A DNA stretch of 64,000 nucleotides, from positions 62,001 through 126,000 of the forward strand of contig CAVVIB010000002.1 in the NCBI GenBank assembly GCA_963748205.1, in the 5' to 3' direction. This stretch comes from JAIBJN01 sp963748205. Lineage in GTDB: Bacteria; Actinomycetota; Thermoleophilia; Gaiellales; Gaiellaceae. Positions 17,200-27,021 of the stretch are shown one piece after another. A model generated the notes under the pieces. The model made no database searches. It was not told the origin of the DNA and saw only the letters and a program-made list of their open reading frames with translations. Position numbers and translations under genes: made by a program. How positions within the stretch are numbered: the stretch's first letter is position 1; each line of letters begins with the position of its first letter.

Positions 17200-18201
17200 C
17201 TAGCTGCGGCGCCAGGCGAGCTGGATCCCGCCCACGTCCCAGACGACCGGCTCGGCGGTGCCCGTCAGGTCGTAGAAGGTGATCTCGGTCGGGCCGCCGA
17301 TCGCGATCCACTCGCCGCTCGGCGACCAGGCGGCGGCGTGGCCCGGGAAGAGGGTGCCGCCCGGGCCGAGGAACGAGCAGCCGACGTCCAGGATCCGCAT
17401 CCGGTCGCCCGCCCGGTAAGCGGCCGAGCAGTTGTCGGGGGAGAGCGTGGGCTGGCGGCCGTGGTAGCGCGCCTGGAGGTCGAGCGCGTCGGTGAGCTTG
17501 CCGTTCACGTAACGCTCGATCCGCCGCCCTTCGACGACGACCGCGACCGAGCCGTCGCTCCCGTAGTGCACCTTCGTGATCGTCCCCGACGCCTGGAGGC
17601 CCGGACGGTCCTCGACGAAGAGCCGGTCGCCCCGCGCGTAGACGACCTCGCCTTCGGGGGTGTACCCGCTCGGGCAGTCCGGCAGGACGCGCCGGCGGTC
17701 GCCGAGCTCGAGGTCGAATCCCATCCGCTGACCGGTGCACCACGCTGCGCGCTGGCCGTCCTCGCTCCAGGAGAGGGCGCCGAAGAGCGCCTCGCCGCCC
17801 CCGAGCTCCACGTTCGGGTTTGCGAGGTCGATGAAGCGGAACGGCACCGCGTCGCCGCGCGGCTCGGAGATCCCCACTGCGACCTTCGCCGTCACCGGGG
17901 CCGCCCACAGCTCGCACGTGGACGCCTGGACGACGTTCCGGAAGACGAGCCCCGTCGGCAGGTCGACCTCGCGGACCGCGCACGAGCCGACCTCCGTGAA
18001 GGCGAGGTCGCCTCCTGCTCCGGGCACGGCCGGCAGCTGCTGGATCGCCCGTTCCTCCTCGGTCGAAGTCGTCGCGGGCTCGGTCGTCGTCGGCTGCGCC
18101 TCGGGGGGCTCCGAGGACGCCGAATCCCGCAGGACATCGGCCACGGCGAAGCCTCCCAGGAGCAGGACACCGGAGAGGATGAGGAGGTCGCGGCCTTTCA
18201 C
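17200..18201 (-). CDS. Membrane-anchored beta-propeller-like protein of unknown function
   Basis: 333 residues from GTG 18201. An N-terminal transmembrane segment (LLILSGVLLLGGFAVADVL) is followed by a Ser/Thr/Pro/Glu linker (EAQPTTTEPATTSTEEE). The extracytoplasmic domain has repeating WD/TolB-like blades: ALSWSEDGQRAAWCTG, VVYARGDRLFVEDRP, QPTLSPDNCSAAYRAGDRM, AAWSPSGEWIAIGGPTE. Several cysteines could form disulfides. It is convergent with polA (three bases between stops) and divergent from rpsA. No enzyme motif is visible; a binding or scaffolding role is only a guess. Confidence 0.65.
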   Translation of the reverse strand: MKGRDLLILSGVLLLGGFAVADVLRDSASSEPPEAQPTTTEPATTSTEEERAIQQLPAVPGAGGDLAFTEVGSCAVREVDLPTGLVFRNVVQASTCELWAAPVTAKVAVGISEPRGDAVPFRFIDLANPNVELGGGEALFGALSWSEDGQRAAWCTGQRMGFDLELGDRRRVLPDCPSGYTPEGEVVYARGDRLFVEDRPGLQASGTITKVHYGSDGSVAVVVEGRRIERYVNGKLTDALDLQARYHGRQPTLSPDNCSAAYRAGDRMRILDVGCSFLGPGGTLFPGHAAAWSPSGEWIAIGGPTEITFYDLTGTAEPVVWDVGGIQLAWRRS

Positions 18202-18212
18202 CAGACCCTGGC

Positions 18213-18218
18213 TATAAT
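18213..18218 (+). promoter_or_regulatory. Consensus -10 box TATAAT of rpsA
   Basis: A perfect TATAAT ends 12 nt before ATG 18231, leaving at most about 6 nt of leader. On the other strand the same bases read TATAGC (18216 to 18211), 9 nt before the GTG at 18201, so the element may also serve the divergent gene. Confidence 0.65.
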
Positions 18219-18230
18219 GCGCGATCCCGC

Positions 18231-19802
18231 ATGGTTTCGAACGACACGACTACCGAAGCAGAGATCCCGAAGACAGACGATGACGTCTGGACCACAGGTC
18301 CCGACGGCGAGCTGATCCCTGACTACGACGCGACGTTCCCCGTCATCAACGAGGGGGAGGTCGTGCGGGGCAAGGTCGTCCGCGTCGACAAGGACGAGGT
18401 CCTCGTCGACATCGGCTACAAGTCGGAAGGCGTCATCCCCGTCTCGGAGCTGTCGATCCGCCGCTCGGTCAACCCGGCCGACGAGGTGAACCTCGGGGAC
18501 GAGATCGACGCGCTCGTGATGACGAAGGAGGACGCCGAGGGGCGTCTGATCCTGTCGAAGAAGCGGGCGCGCTTCGAGATGGCCTGGAAGCGCATCGAGG
18601 GCGCCGCCGAGAGCGGCGAGCCCGTCGAGGGCACCGTCATCGAGGTCGTCAAGGGCGGGCTGATCCTCGACCTGGGCGTCCGCGGCTTCCTGCCGGCGTC
18701 GCTCGTCGACATCCGCCGCGTCCAGGATCTGGACGAGTTCATGTCGCAGACGCTGCGCTGCAAGGTGATCGAGCTCAACCGGAGCCGCAACAACGTCGTC
18801 CTGTCCCGGCGCGCAGTCCTGGAGGAGGAGCGCCGCGAGATGCGCCAGGCGATCCTCGACCGGCTCTCGCCCGGCGACGTCGTCGAGGGCACGATCTCGA
18901 ACATCGTCGACTTCGGCGCGTTCGTCGACCTCGAGGGCATCGACGGCCTCATCCACATCTCGGAGCTCTCCTGGAGCCACGTCAACCATCCGTCCGAGCT
19001 GCTCGAGATCGGGCAGGAGGTAAAGGTCAAGGTGCTCGACATCGACCGCGACCGCCAGCGGATCTCGCTCGGGCTCAAGCAGACGCAGTCGGATCCCTGG
19101 CAGCAGGTGATCGACGCGTACGAGCAGGGGGACGTCGTCGAGGGCCGCGTCACGAAGGTGGTCACCTTCGGCGCGTTCGTCGAGGTCGTCCCCGGCGTCG
19201 AGGGCCTCGTGCACATCTCCGAGCTTGCGGCGCACCACGTCGAGAACCCGCGCGAGATCGTCCAGCAGGGCGAGACCGTCAGGGCCAAGATCATCGAGAT
19301 GGACGCCGAGCGCCGGCGCCTCTCGCTCTCGCTCAAGCGCGTCGAGGAGGGCGAATCGGCCCGGCCCGGGATCGGCGAGGAAGTCGCTCCGGACCTCGGG
19401 CTCTCGGAGGAGGTCTTCACGGAGCAGCCGGCCGCCGAGGGCGAGGCTGCCGGCGAGCCCGTCACCGAGGCCGAGGCTGTCGGCGTTCCCGAGGACGAGG
19501 TCGTCGAGGAGGCCGCGCCCGTCGAGGAGGCCGCGCCTGCCGAGGAGCCGGTCGCGGAAGTCGTCGAGGAGCCGGCTGCGGAGGTCGCCGAGGAGCCGGT
19601 GGCCGAAGTCGTCGAGGAGCCGGTCGCGGAAGTCGCCGAGGAGCCGGTCGCGGAGGTCGCCGAGGACGCTCCCGCCGCCGAAGGCGAGGAGCAGGAAGCA
19701 CTCGGCGATCCGCCGGAGGCCGAGCACGGTCCGACGGTGACCGAAGACGAGCCCGTCGCCGAAGGCGACGCCGCCCCGACTGACGACGACGAGCAGCAGT
19801 AG
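18231..19802 (+). CDS. rpsA: 30S ribosomal protein S1
   Basis: 523 residues with four S1 RNA-binding domains at about 42-108, 127-192, 213-280 and 298-366 (VRGKVVRVDKDEVLVDIGYK, VEGTVIEVVKGGLILDLG, VEGTISNIVDFGAFVDL, VEGRVTKVVTFGAFVEV). This matches the four-domain actinobacterial form; E. coli S1 has six. S1 helps the ribosome bind mRNA. The C-terminal 155 residues are an acidic tail with EEPVAEVV repeats, longer than usual. A near-leaderless start is suggested by TATAAT 12 nt upstream of ATG. Followed closely by coaE, the conserved order. Confidence 0.96.
   Translation: MVSNDTTTEAEIPKTDDDVWTTGPDGELIPDYDATFPVINEGEVVRGKVVRVDKDEVLVDIGYKSEGVIPVSELSIRRSVNPADEVNLGDEIDALVMTKEDAEGRLILSKKRARFEMAWKRIEGAAESGEPVEGTVIEVVKGGLILDLGVRGFLPASLVDIRRVQDLDEFMSQTLRCKVIELNRSRNNVVLSRRAVLEEERREMRQAILDRLSPGDVVEGTISNIVDFGAFVDLEGIDGLIHISELSWSHVNHPSELLEIGQEVKVKVLDIDRDRQRISLGLKQTQSDPWQQVIDAYEQGDVVEGRVTKVVTFGAFVEVVPGVEGLVHISELAAHHVENPREIVQQGETVRAKIIEMDAERRRLSLSLKRVEEGESARPGIGEEVAPDLGLSEEVFTEQPAAEGEAAGEPVTEAEAVGVPEDEVVEEAAPVEEAAPAEEPVAEVVEEPAAEVAEEPVAEVVEEPVAEVAEEPVAEVAEDAPAAEGEEQEALGDPPEAEHGPTVTEDEPVAEGDAAPTDDDEQQ
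19542..19661 (+). repeat. Five 24-bp tandem repeats in rpsA (EEPVAEVV units)
   Basis: Five consecutive 24-base units encode EE-P-[VA]-A-E-V-[VA] in the acidic tail of S1. Copies differ by a few bases. Such in-frame repeats can change in number between strains without breaking the protein. Confidence 0.8.
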
Positions 19803-19812
19803 CCGCCGACCC

Positions 19813-20388
19813 GTGGCGGTCGCCGTCACGGGCGGGATCGGCGCCGGCAAGTCCGAGACGCTGCGCGCCTTCGCACGCCACGGCGCCGCCGTCATCTCGA
19901 GCGACGAAATCGTGCACGCGCTTCTGCGCGAGAACGAGGAGGTCAAGCGCGCCGTCGTCGAGCGGCTGGGGGAGGAGGTGCTCGGCGAGGAGGGCGCGAT
20001 CGACCGCGGCAAGGTCGGGAAGATCGTCTTCTCCGACCCGCAGGCGCTCGCGTGGCTCGAAGGCCTGCTCCACCCGCTCGTGGTGAAGCGCTACCTCACC
20101 TGGCGCGAGGAGCTCGCCGGGGAGCCCGACCCGCCCGCCGTGTGCGTGACCGAGGTGCCGCTCCTCTACGAGGTCGGCGGCGAGACGCGCTTCGACAGGG
20201 TCGTGGTCGTGACCGCGCCGACCGACGTGCGCATCTCACGCCGCATCGGGCCGCTCCAGGACCGCGAGCAGCGGCTGATCCCCGACGAGGAGAAGATGCA
20301 GCGGGCCGACTTCGTCTACGTCAACGAGGGGACGCTGGAGGACCTCGACCGCTTCGTGTCCGGCGTGGTCGCCACCCTGTCTGGATGA
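19813..20388 (+). CDS. coaE: Dephospho-CoA kinase
   Basis: 191 residues. It phosphorylates the 3'-OH of dephospho-CoA, the last step of coenzyme A synthesis. The P-loop is TGGIGAGKS; VISSDEIVHALLRE gives the substrate Asp; LLHPLV and VTEVPLLYEVG are family motifs. The start is GTG 19813, ten bases after the rpsA stop, in the usual actinobacterial rpsA-coaE pair. Its end overlaps the next ATG by four bases. The window also carries panB and panC, earlier steps of the same pathway. Confidence 0.95.
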   Translation: MAVAVTGGIGAGKSETLRAFARHGAAVISSDEIVHALLRENEEVKRAVVERLGEEVLGEEGAIDRGKVGKIVFSDPQALAWLEGLLHPLVVKRYLTWREELAGEPDPPAVCVTEVPLLYEVGGETRFDRVVVVTAPTDVRISRRIGPLQDREQRLIPDEEKMQRADFVYVNEGTLEDLDRFVSGVVATLSG

Positions 20389-20933
20389 GAGTCGCCGTCG
20401 CAGGCGTCGCGGTTTTGGCCGCCCTCGTGGCCGGCCTCCTCTACGTCGAGGAGACGGAGCCCACGTGGTACGCGCGCCTGCGCTATCCGCTCGAGTACGA
20501 GCACATCGTCCGCGGGCACGCGGAGAACTACGAGCTGGACGCGGCGCTCATCGCCGCCGTCATCTACCGCGAGAGCAAGTTCGACGCCGACGCCCGCTCG
20601 TCGTCGGGCGCCATCGGGCTGATGCAGCTGCTGCCCGACACCGCCATGGGGATCGCGGTCAACACGGAAGGCCACCGCTTCCAGGTCTCCGATCTCTACA
20701 ACCCCGAGATCAACGTGCGCTACGGCTCCTTCTACCTCCGGCGGCTGCTCGAGAAGTACGACGACGAGCGGCTCGCCCTAGCCGCCTACAACGCGGGGCA
20801 GACCAACGTGGACGAGTGGCTCGCCGAAGGGGGCGAGATCGAGTTCCCGGAGACGCGCGAGTACGTCGAGGACGTCCTGCACGCGCGCGAGGTCTACGCC
20901 CGCGCGTACGCGGACGAGCTCGGCCTCGACTAA
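20385..20933 (+). CDS. Lytic transglycosylase (SLT domain), membrane-anchored
   Basis: 182 residues. After an N-terminal hydrophobic segment (VAVAGVAVLAALVAGLLYV) comes a goose-lysozyme-like SLT domain: AAVIYRESKFDADARSSSG with the catalytic Glu of RES, then AIGLMQLLPDTA and LALAAYNAGQTNV. It cuts the MurNAc-GlcNAc bond of peptidoglycan outside the membrane. ATG 20385 overlaps the coaE stop, so it is translated from the rpsA-coaE unit. Its TAA overlaps the TAG of the convergent sulfatase gene. Confidence 0.93.
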   Translation: MRVAVAGVAVLAALVAGLLYVEETEPTWYARLRYPLEYEHIVRGHAENYELDAALIAAVIYRESKFDADARSSSGAIGLMQLLPDTAMGIAVNTEGHRFQVSDLYNPEINVRYGSFYLRRLLEKYDDERLALAAYNAGQTNVDEWLAEGGEIEFPETREYVEDVLHAREVYARAYADELGLD

Positions 20934-22657
20934 CCCCGTCTGATCCGCTCGCAGCCCGAGGTGGAGTCCACGCGGTCGGCGTAGGCCGTGTCGATGCCCT
21001 CGCCGCACCCGACCACGTCGCGCCGCCCGTCCGCGGCGTGGACGACGTCGCGCCCGATCCCGCCGTACACCCGGTCGAGCCCGAACCCACCGTAGATGCG
21101 GTCGTGGCCGCCCTCGCCGTACAGGATGTCGTTCCCGGTGCCGCCGTAGACCAGGTCGTCCCCCGACCGGGCTTCGATGCGGTCGGCGCCGCCGTTGGCG
21201 CACACGTAGTCGTAGGCCGACGTTCCGCGCAGGCGGTTGGCTCGCTCGTTGCCCGCGATCAGGCAGTCGCTCCGCAGGGTCATGGCCGGCGGGGGCGGGC
21301 TGCAGAGCGTCCGCGTGCGCTGACGGAACGTCACGAGGGACTCGCGGAACGCCGGGTGGCGCGCGAGGTTCTGGAGCTGGCCCGGGTCGGCGACCATGTC
21401 GTAGATCTCCTCCTCGCCGGTGGCGTACTGCACGTAGGTGTGCGTCGCGTTGCGGACGACGCAGTACGACGGAACCTCCGGCGCGGTCGCGCTCCGGCGG
21501 TTCTCGACGAGCACGTCGGGCCGCCACGCCGCGCCCGGGTTGGCCAGGAGGCTGAGGAAGCTCCGGCCCTCCGCGCCCGGAGCCGCCACGCCGCCCGCCG
21601 CCGCGAAGGTGGGGGCGAGGTCGATGTTCCCCACGACCCGGCTGCTCCGGGCCGCCGCGGGCGTAACGCCGTCGTAGCGGACGACGAGCGGCACGCGGAT
21701 CGACTCGTCGTACGGGACGATCTTCGTCTGCCAGCGGTGCTCGCCCCAGAGGTAGCCGTTGTCCGAGGTGAACACGAAGATCGTCTCGTCGAGCCGGCCG
21801 GTCGCCACGAGCGCGTCGAGGAGCTCGCCGACGGCGTCGTCGACCGCGAGGAGCGACTCGAGCTGGCCCCGCCGGAAGTCGTCTCCGGCCGCCTCGTCCT
21901 CGGGCGCGAGCGGCGCGAGCGAGCGCACCCACGCCGGCTTGTCCGCCACGTCGGGCTCGTCGTAGCTCGGCGGCCGCCAGGGCGGGATGGCGGAGAAGAC
22001 GCCCTCGTGGCGCGGCGCGGGCGTTGGCGGCCCGTGCGGCGCGAAGGGCGCGAACAGGACGAAGAGCGGCTGCGTGCCCGCGTTCCGGATGAAGGAGGCC
22101 GCCTCGCCGGCGAGCACGTCCGTCGAGTAGTCGGCCGGATCGGCCCCGTACTCGACGAGCGTGCCATCGACGTTGAGCCGGTAGCTGTAGTAGTTCGCGA
22201 CGTTCGGAGGCGAGAAGGCGACCCAGCGGGTCCAGCCGGGGGGCACGAACGGGCCGCCGTAGTTGTTCAGGTACTTCCCGAAGAACCCCGTGCGGTAGCC
22301 GCCTGCCCGGAGCCAGGTGGCGATCGTCGAGCCCTCGCGCGGCCGGAAGGAGGGCCAGCCGCCGTACGGGCCCCCGTTGTTGTAGACGCCGGTCGAGTGC
22401 GAGTAGCGGCCGGTGAGCGTGCTGGCGCGGCTGGGGCAGCAGACCGGGTTGACGACGAACGCGTTGTCGAACGTCACGCCGCGCGCGGCGAGGCGGCTCT
22501 GCACCGTCGGCATGACGTTGAGCGTGTCCCAGCGCTGGTCGTCCGTGAGGACGAGCACGACGTTCGGCCGCGTCTGCGCCTCGGCGTTCCCGGCCCCGAC
22601 CAGGACCACGGCCAGGACCGCGCCGAGCAGCGTCGTGATGCGCCAGACCCCTCTCAC
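20930..22657 (-). CDS. Secreted sulfatase-family enzyme with C-terminal RTX-like repeats
   Basis: 575 residues. The Sec signal peptide ends near NAEAQ. The sulfatase domain starts RPNVVLVLTDDQRWDTL (first metal Asp pair). The modification motif is CCPSRASTLTGR, with the first Cys as the formylglycine candidate. It also has VFTSDNGYLWGEHRWQTK and MVADPGQLQNLARHP, typical of arylsulfatases. The last 110 residues hold Gly-Asp nonapeptides (SGDDLVYGGTGNDILYGEGG, DRIYGGFGLDRVYGGIG), which bind calcium and fold outside the cell. Substrate is unknown. Start GTG 22657 is chosen from the TAGTCT box 8 nt upstream. It is divergent from the methyltransferase. Confidence 0.88.
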   Translation of the reverse strand: MRGVWRITTLLGAVLAVVLVGAGNAEAQTRPNVVLVLTDDQRWDTLNVMPTVQSRLAARGVTFDNAFVVNPVCCPSRASTLTGRYSHSTGVYNNGGPYGGWPSFRPREGSTIATWLRAGGYRTGFFGKYLNNYGGPFVPPGWTRWVAFSPPNVANYYSYRLNVDGTLVEYGADPADYSTDVLAGEAASFIRNAGTQPLFVLFAPFAPHGPPTPAPRHEGVFSAIPPWRPPSYDEPDVADKPAWVRSLAPLAPEDEAAGDDFRRGQLESLLAVDDAVGELLDALVATGRLDETIFVFTSDNGYLWGEHRWQTKIVPYDESIRVPLVVRYDGVTPAAARSSRVVGNIDLAPTFAAAGGVAAPGAEGRSFLSLLANPGAAWRPDVLVENRRSATAPEVPSYCVVRNATHTYVQYATGEEEIYDMVADPGQLQNLARHPAFRESLVTFRQRTRTLCSPPPPAMTLRSDCLIAGNERANRLRGTSAYDYVCANGGADRIEARSGDDLVYGGTGNDILYGEGGHDRIYGGFGLDRVYGGIGRDVVHAADGRRDVVGCGEGIDTAYADRVDSTSGCERIRRG

Positions 22658-22665
22658 GCGGCCCG

Positions 22666-22671
22666 AGACTA
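22666..22671 (-). promoter_or_regulatory. -10 box TAGTCT of the sulfatase gene
   Basis: TAGTCT on the minus strand ends 8 nt before GTG 22657. It lies 16 bp from the divergent TATACT box of the methyltransferase gene. Confidence 0.5.
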
Positions 22672-22686
22672 GCGGAAGCCGCGGCC

Positions 22687-22692
22687 TATACT
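22687..22692 (+). promoter_or_regulatory. -10 box TATACT of the methyltransferase gene
   Basis: TATACT ends 10 nt before GTG 22703, leaving a leader of only a few bases. Confidence 0.55.
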
Positions 22693-22702
22693 TGCCCCCG
22701 CC

Positions 22703-23611
22703 GTGCCGACCACCGCCGCCAACCGCGTCCGCCGCTCGGCGAAGGGCGTTCTGCGCCGCCTCGGGCTCGAGGTGCACCGCGTCGGCGGCCCCGGGACGAA
22801 CGGCGGTACAGGGGAGCTCGAGACTCTGCCGGCCCCGGGCCCGGAGGCCGTCTCGCGTGCGGAGGCGTCCTTCTCGGCCGAGTTCCCGCTCGCGCCGGGC
22901 CTCTCGGCCGACGACATCGAGCAGCGCATTACCTCGTACTACTGGCACTACCCGTTCCGCTTCGGCGACCGTTACGTCGAGGCCGACTGGGAGCCTGGGA
23001 AAGGTCTCCGCGGCCGCCACTACCGGCGGTACCTGCACCTCTTTCCGCCGCTCCTCTCCGCCGCGGGCGGGTCGCTCGAGGGCAAGACCGTCCTCGACGT
23101 CGGCTGCAACTGCGGCTTCTGGTCGATCCAGGCGCGCCTCGCCGGGGCCAAGTCGGTGCTCGGCGTCGAGGCGAGCGCCGAGAACGTCGAGCAGGCCCGC
23201 TTCATCAAGGAGGTGACTGGCCTCGACGGCATCGACTTCGAGGTCGCGAGCGCCTACGACCTCTCGAAGGAGCGCCACGGCGAGTTCGACGTGGTGCTCT
23301 ACTTCGGCCTGCTCTACCACCTCGAGCACCCGGTCCTCGGCCTCGAGCGGCTGGCCGAGGTGACCCGCGAGCTCGCGCTCGTGGACACGACCATCGTGCG
23401 GGACCGGGGGCCCGTGTGCCACGTCATCCCCGACGCGGTGCACGAGCAGAACTTCTCCAACCGGCTCGCGATGGTGCCGTCGCGGACCGCGGTCGCCCGC
23501 ATGCTCCGCCACGCCGGCTTCGAGCGCGTGCTCGCCGTCCCGCGGACGACCGAGCCGCTCCCGCCCGACTACGCGTCGGGCATCCGCGAGGCGTACGTCG
23601 CGCTGAGGTAG
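22703..23611 (+). CDS. SAM-dependent methyltransferase, CmoB/DUF1698-like
   Basis: 302 residues. The SAM-binding core is KTVLDVGCNCGFWSIQARLAG, then VLGVEASAENVEQARF, FEVASAYDLS and FDVVLYFGLLYHLEHPVLGL. The DVGCNxGxWS pattern with a downstream YHLxHP is shared with the tRNA-U34 carboxymethyltransferase/DUF1698 group and with glycan methyltransferases in surface clusters. The N-terminal 60 residues are basic and Pro-rich. The true substrate cannot be told. It sits between two secreted RTX-type genes on the other strand and ends one base before the convergent stop at 23613. Confidence 0.8.
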   Translation: MPTTAANRVRRSAKGVLRRLGLEVHRVGGPGTNGGTGELETLPAPGPEAVSRAEASFSAEFPLAPGLSADDIEQRITSYYWHYPFRFGDRYVEADWEPGKGLRGRHYRRYLHLFPPLLSAAGGSLEGKTVLDVGCNCGFWSIQARLAGAKSVLGVEASAENVEQARFIKEVTGLDGIDFEVASAYDLSKERHGEFDVVLYFGLLYHLEHPVLGLERLAEVTRELALVDTTIVRDRGPVCHVIPDAVHEQNFSNRLAMVPSRTAVARMLRHAGFERVLAVPRTTEPLPPDYASGIREAYVALR

Positions 23612-23612
23612 C

Positions 23613-24780
23613 TTAGCAGCCGCTCCGAATGTCCGTCGGGTCGGCGCGGCAGTTGTCGACGCCGGGCCCGCCGATGAGCCGGTCGCCACGCAAGCGGTCG
23701 CGCGCGTCGAGCACGTCGACGCCGCTGTCGCCCTGGAGGACGTCGAGTCCGGTGCGGTCGAAGACGAGGTCGTTCCCGGGCCCGCCGCGGATCGAGTCGT
23801 TGCTCCGTCCTCCGAAGACGAGGTCGTTGCCGCCTGCGCCGGCGATCCGGTCCTCGCCGCCCATGCCGCGGATCTCCTCCGCGGCGGAGGTGCCGGTGAT
23901 GACGTTCGGCCCGGCGGTGCCCAGGATGAGCGGCCCCCAGGAGAGGTTGATCGGCCCGGCCTCGAGGCTGAGCGGGCTGATGTTGATGTAGTAGGTCGTC
24001 GTCGTCTCGGCGTCCACGAGCCCGATCCAGCTCGAGCAGCAGCCGCGGTCCGGGTCGTCGTCGTTCACCTCGATGAGCTCGATGTCCTCGAGGGACGTCC
24101 CGGAGTAGATCGCCATCAGCGAGTCGAAGCCGCTGCCGACCGTCGAGAACTTGTACGTGCCGTCGGCCGGCGGCGTCCACTGATACCAGACGCTCTGGAG
24201 CGATGCGAAGACGTCCTCGCCGAGCTCGGTGGTCGCGCCGTTGGCCGTGTCGCCCGCCCGCGAGCCCGAGCCGCCCGGAGAGGACGACGGCGTCCGCGAA
24301 GTTGTCATTCGCGGGGGACTCGTGCCACTCGAGGAAGGCCACGCCGGACTTGCCGTTGTAGCCGTCGAGGGCGATGCGGTACGTCGTGCCGGCGACCGTC
24401 GCGAAGCTCACGCTGCTCCCGCCGCCGAAGCCCGCGACGTCGTCGTTCGAGGCGATCGGCGTCAGCCCCGCCACCGTGGTCCCCGTGTAGACGGCGAGGA
24501 GCGTGTCGAAGTCCCCGCCCGCGATGAAGGCCACGTGCGGGATGCTGCCGTCGAGCGGCGCCGTCCACGTGTACCAGATCGACTTCCCGCCGGCGATGCC
24601 GGCGTGGGTCGGCTCGAGCAGCTCGGTGGTCGCGTTGACGTTGTTCGCGCGCACGAAGCCGCCGGTGGGCTCGAGGCTGACCGCGTCCGCGAAGTCGTCG
24701 TTCGGCGGGGCCAGCTGGGCGGACATGGCCGACGGGACAGCGAGCAGGAACAGAGCGGCGACGAGCGGTGCGAGACGCAC
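23613..24780 (-). CDS. Secreted beta-sandwich protein with RTX-like C-terminus (apparent frameshift near 24280)
   Basis: From GTG 24780, preceded by GAGGAGG. The signal peptide (MRLAPLVAALFLLAVPSAMS) is followed by two similar domains of about 110 residues, each starting NDDFADAV or NDNFADAV and containing IWYTWTAP/VWYQWTPP, FDTLLAVYTGT/FDSLMAIYSGT and TTYRIALDG/TTYYINISP. This is the pattern of pre-peptidase C-terminal-like domains. The C-terminus has RTX nonapeptides (GGEDRIAGAGGNDLVFGG) and ends in a Cys-containing cap. A one-base frame change near 24280 in the second domain joins the two parts. It may bind polysaccharide or cell wall (inference). Confidence 0.75.
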
Positions 24781-24869
24781 GGGGACCTCCTCGGAGATTC
24801 AGGCGACCGTACTCCGACCGGTGGACGGACCCGATCCGCGGTGGCTTCTGGCATCGCGAGGCGCCCGGC

Positions 24870-24875
24870 TACGAT
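24870..24875 (+). promoter_or_regulatory. -10 box TACGAT of uvrB
   Basis: TACGAT ends exactly 6 nt before ATG 24882. This supports ATG 24882 as the start and a leaderless transcript. Confidence 0.5.
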
Positions 24876-24881
24876 GACTCG

Positions 24882-26891
<2,010 letters not shown>

Positions 26892-26960
26892 CGGACAGGA
26901 ATCGGCAGTTTCTGCCCGGTAAATCCTGGGTTTCGCTCTGGTGGTCCGTCCTTCCGACGG

Positions 26961-26989
26961 TTGTCAGCGAGGCCCGAAACGGGTAACTT
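26961..26989 (+). promoter_or_regulatory. Sigma-70 type promoter of the phosphatase fusion gene
   Basis: -35 TTGTCA (26961-26966), 17-bp spacer, -10 TAACTT (26984-26989). Unlike most genes here, it leaves a leader of about 27 nt with the ribosome site AGAGGAG (27011-27017) before ATG 27022. The rest of gap 26892-27021 shows nothing notable. Confidence 0.65.
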
Positions 26990-27021
26990 CGGCCGCGTCC
27001 TACCCCGGGGAGAGGAGCCCA

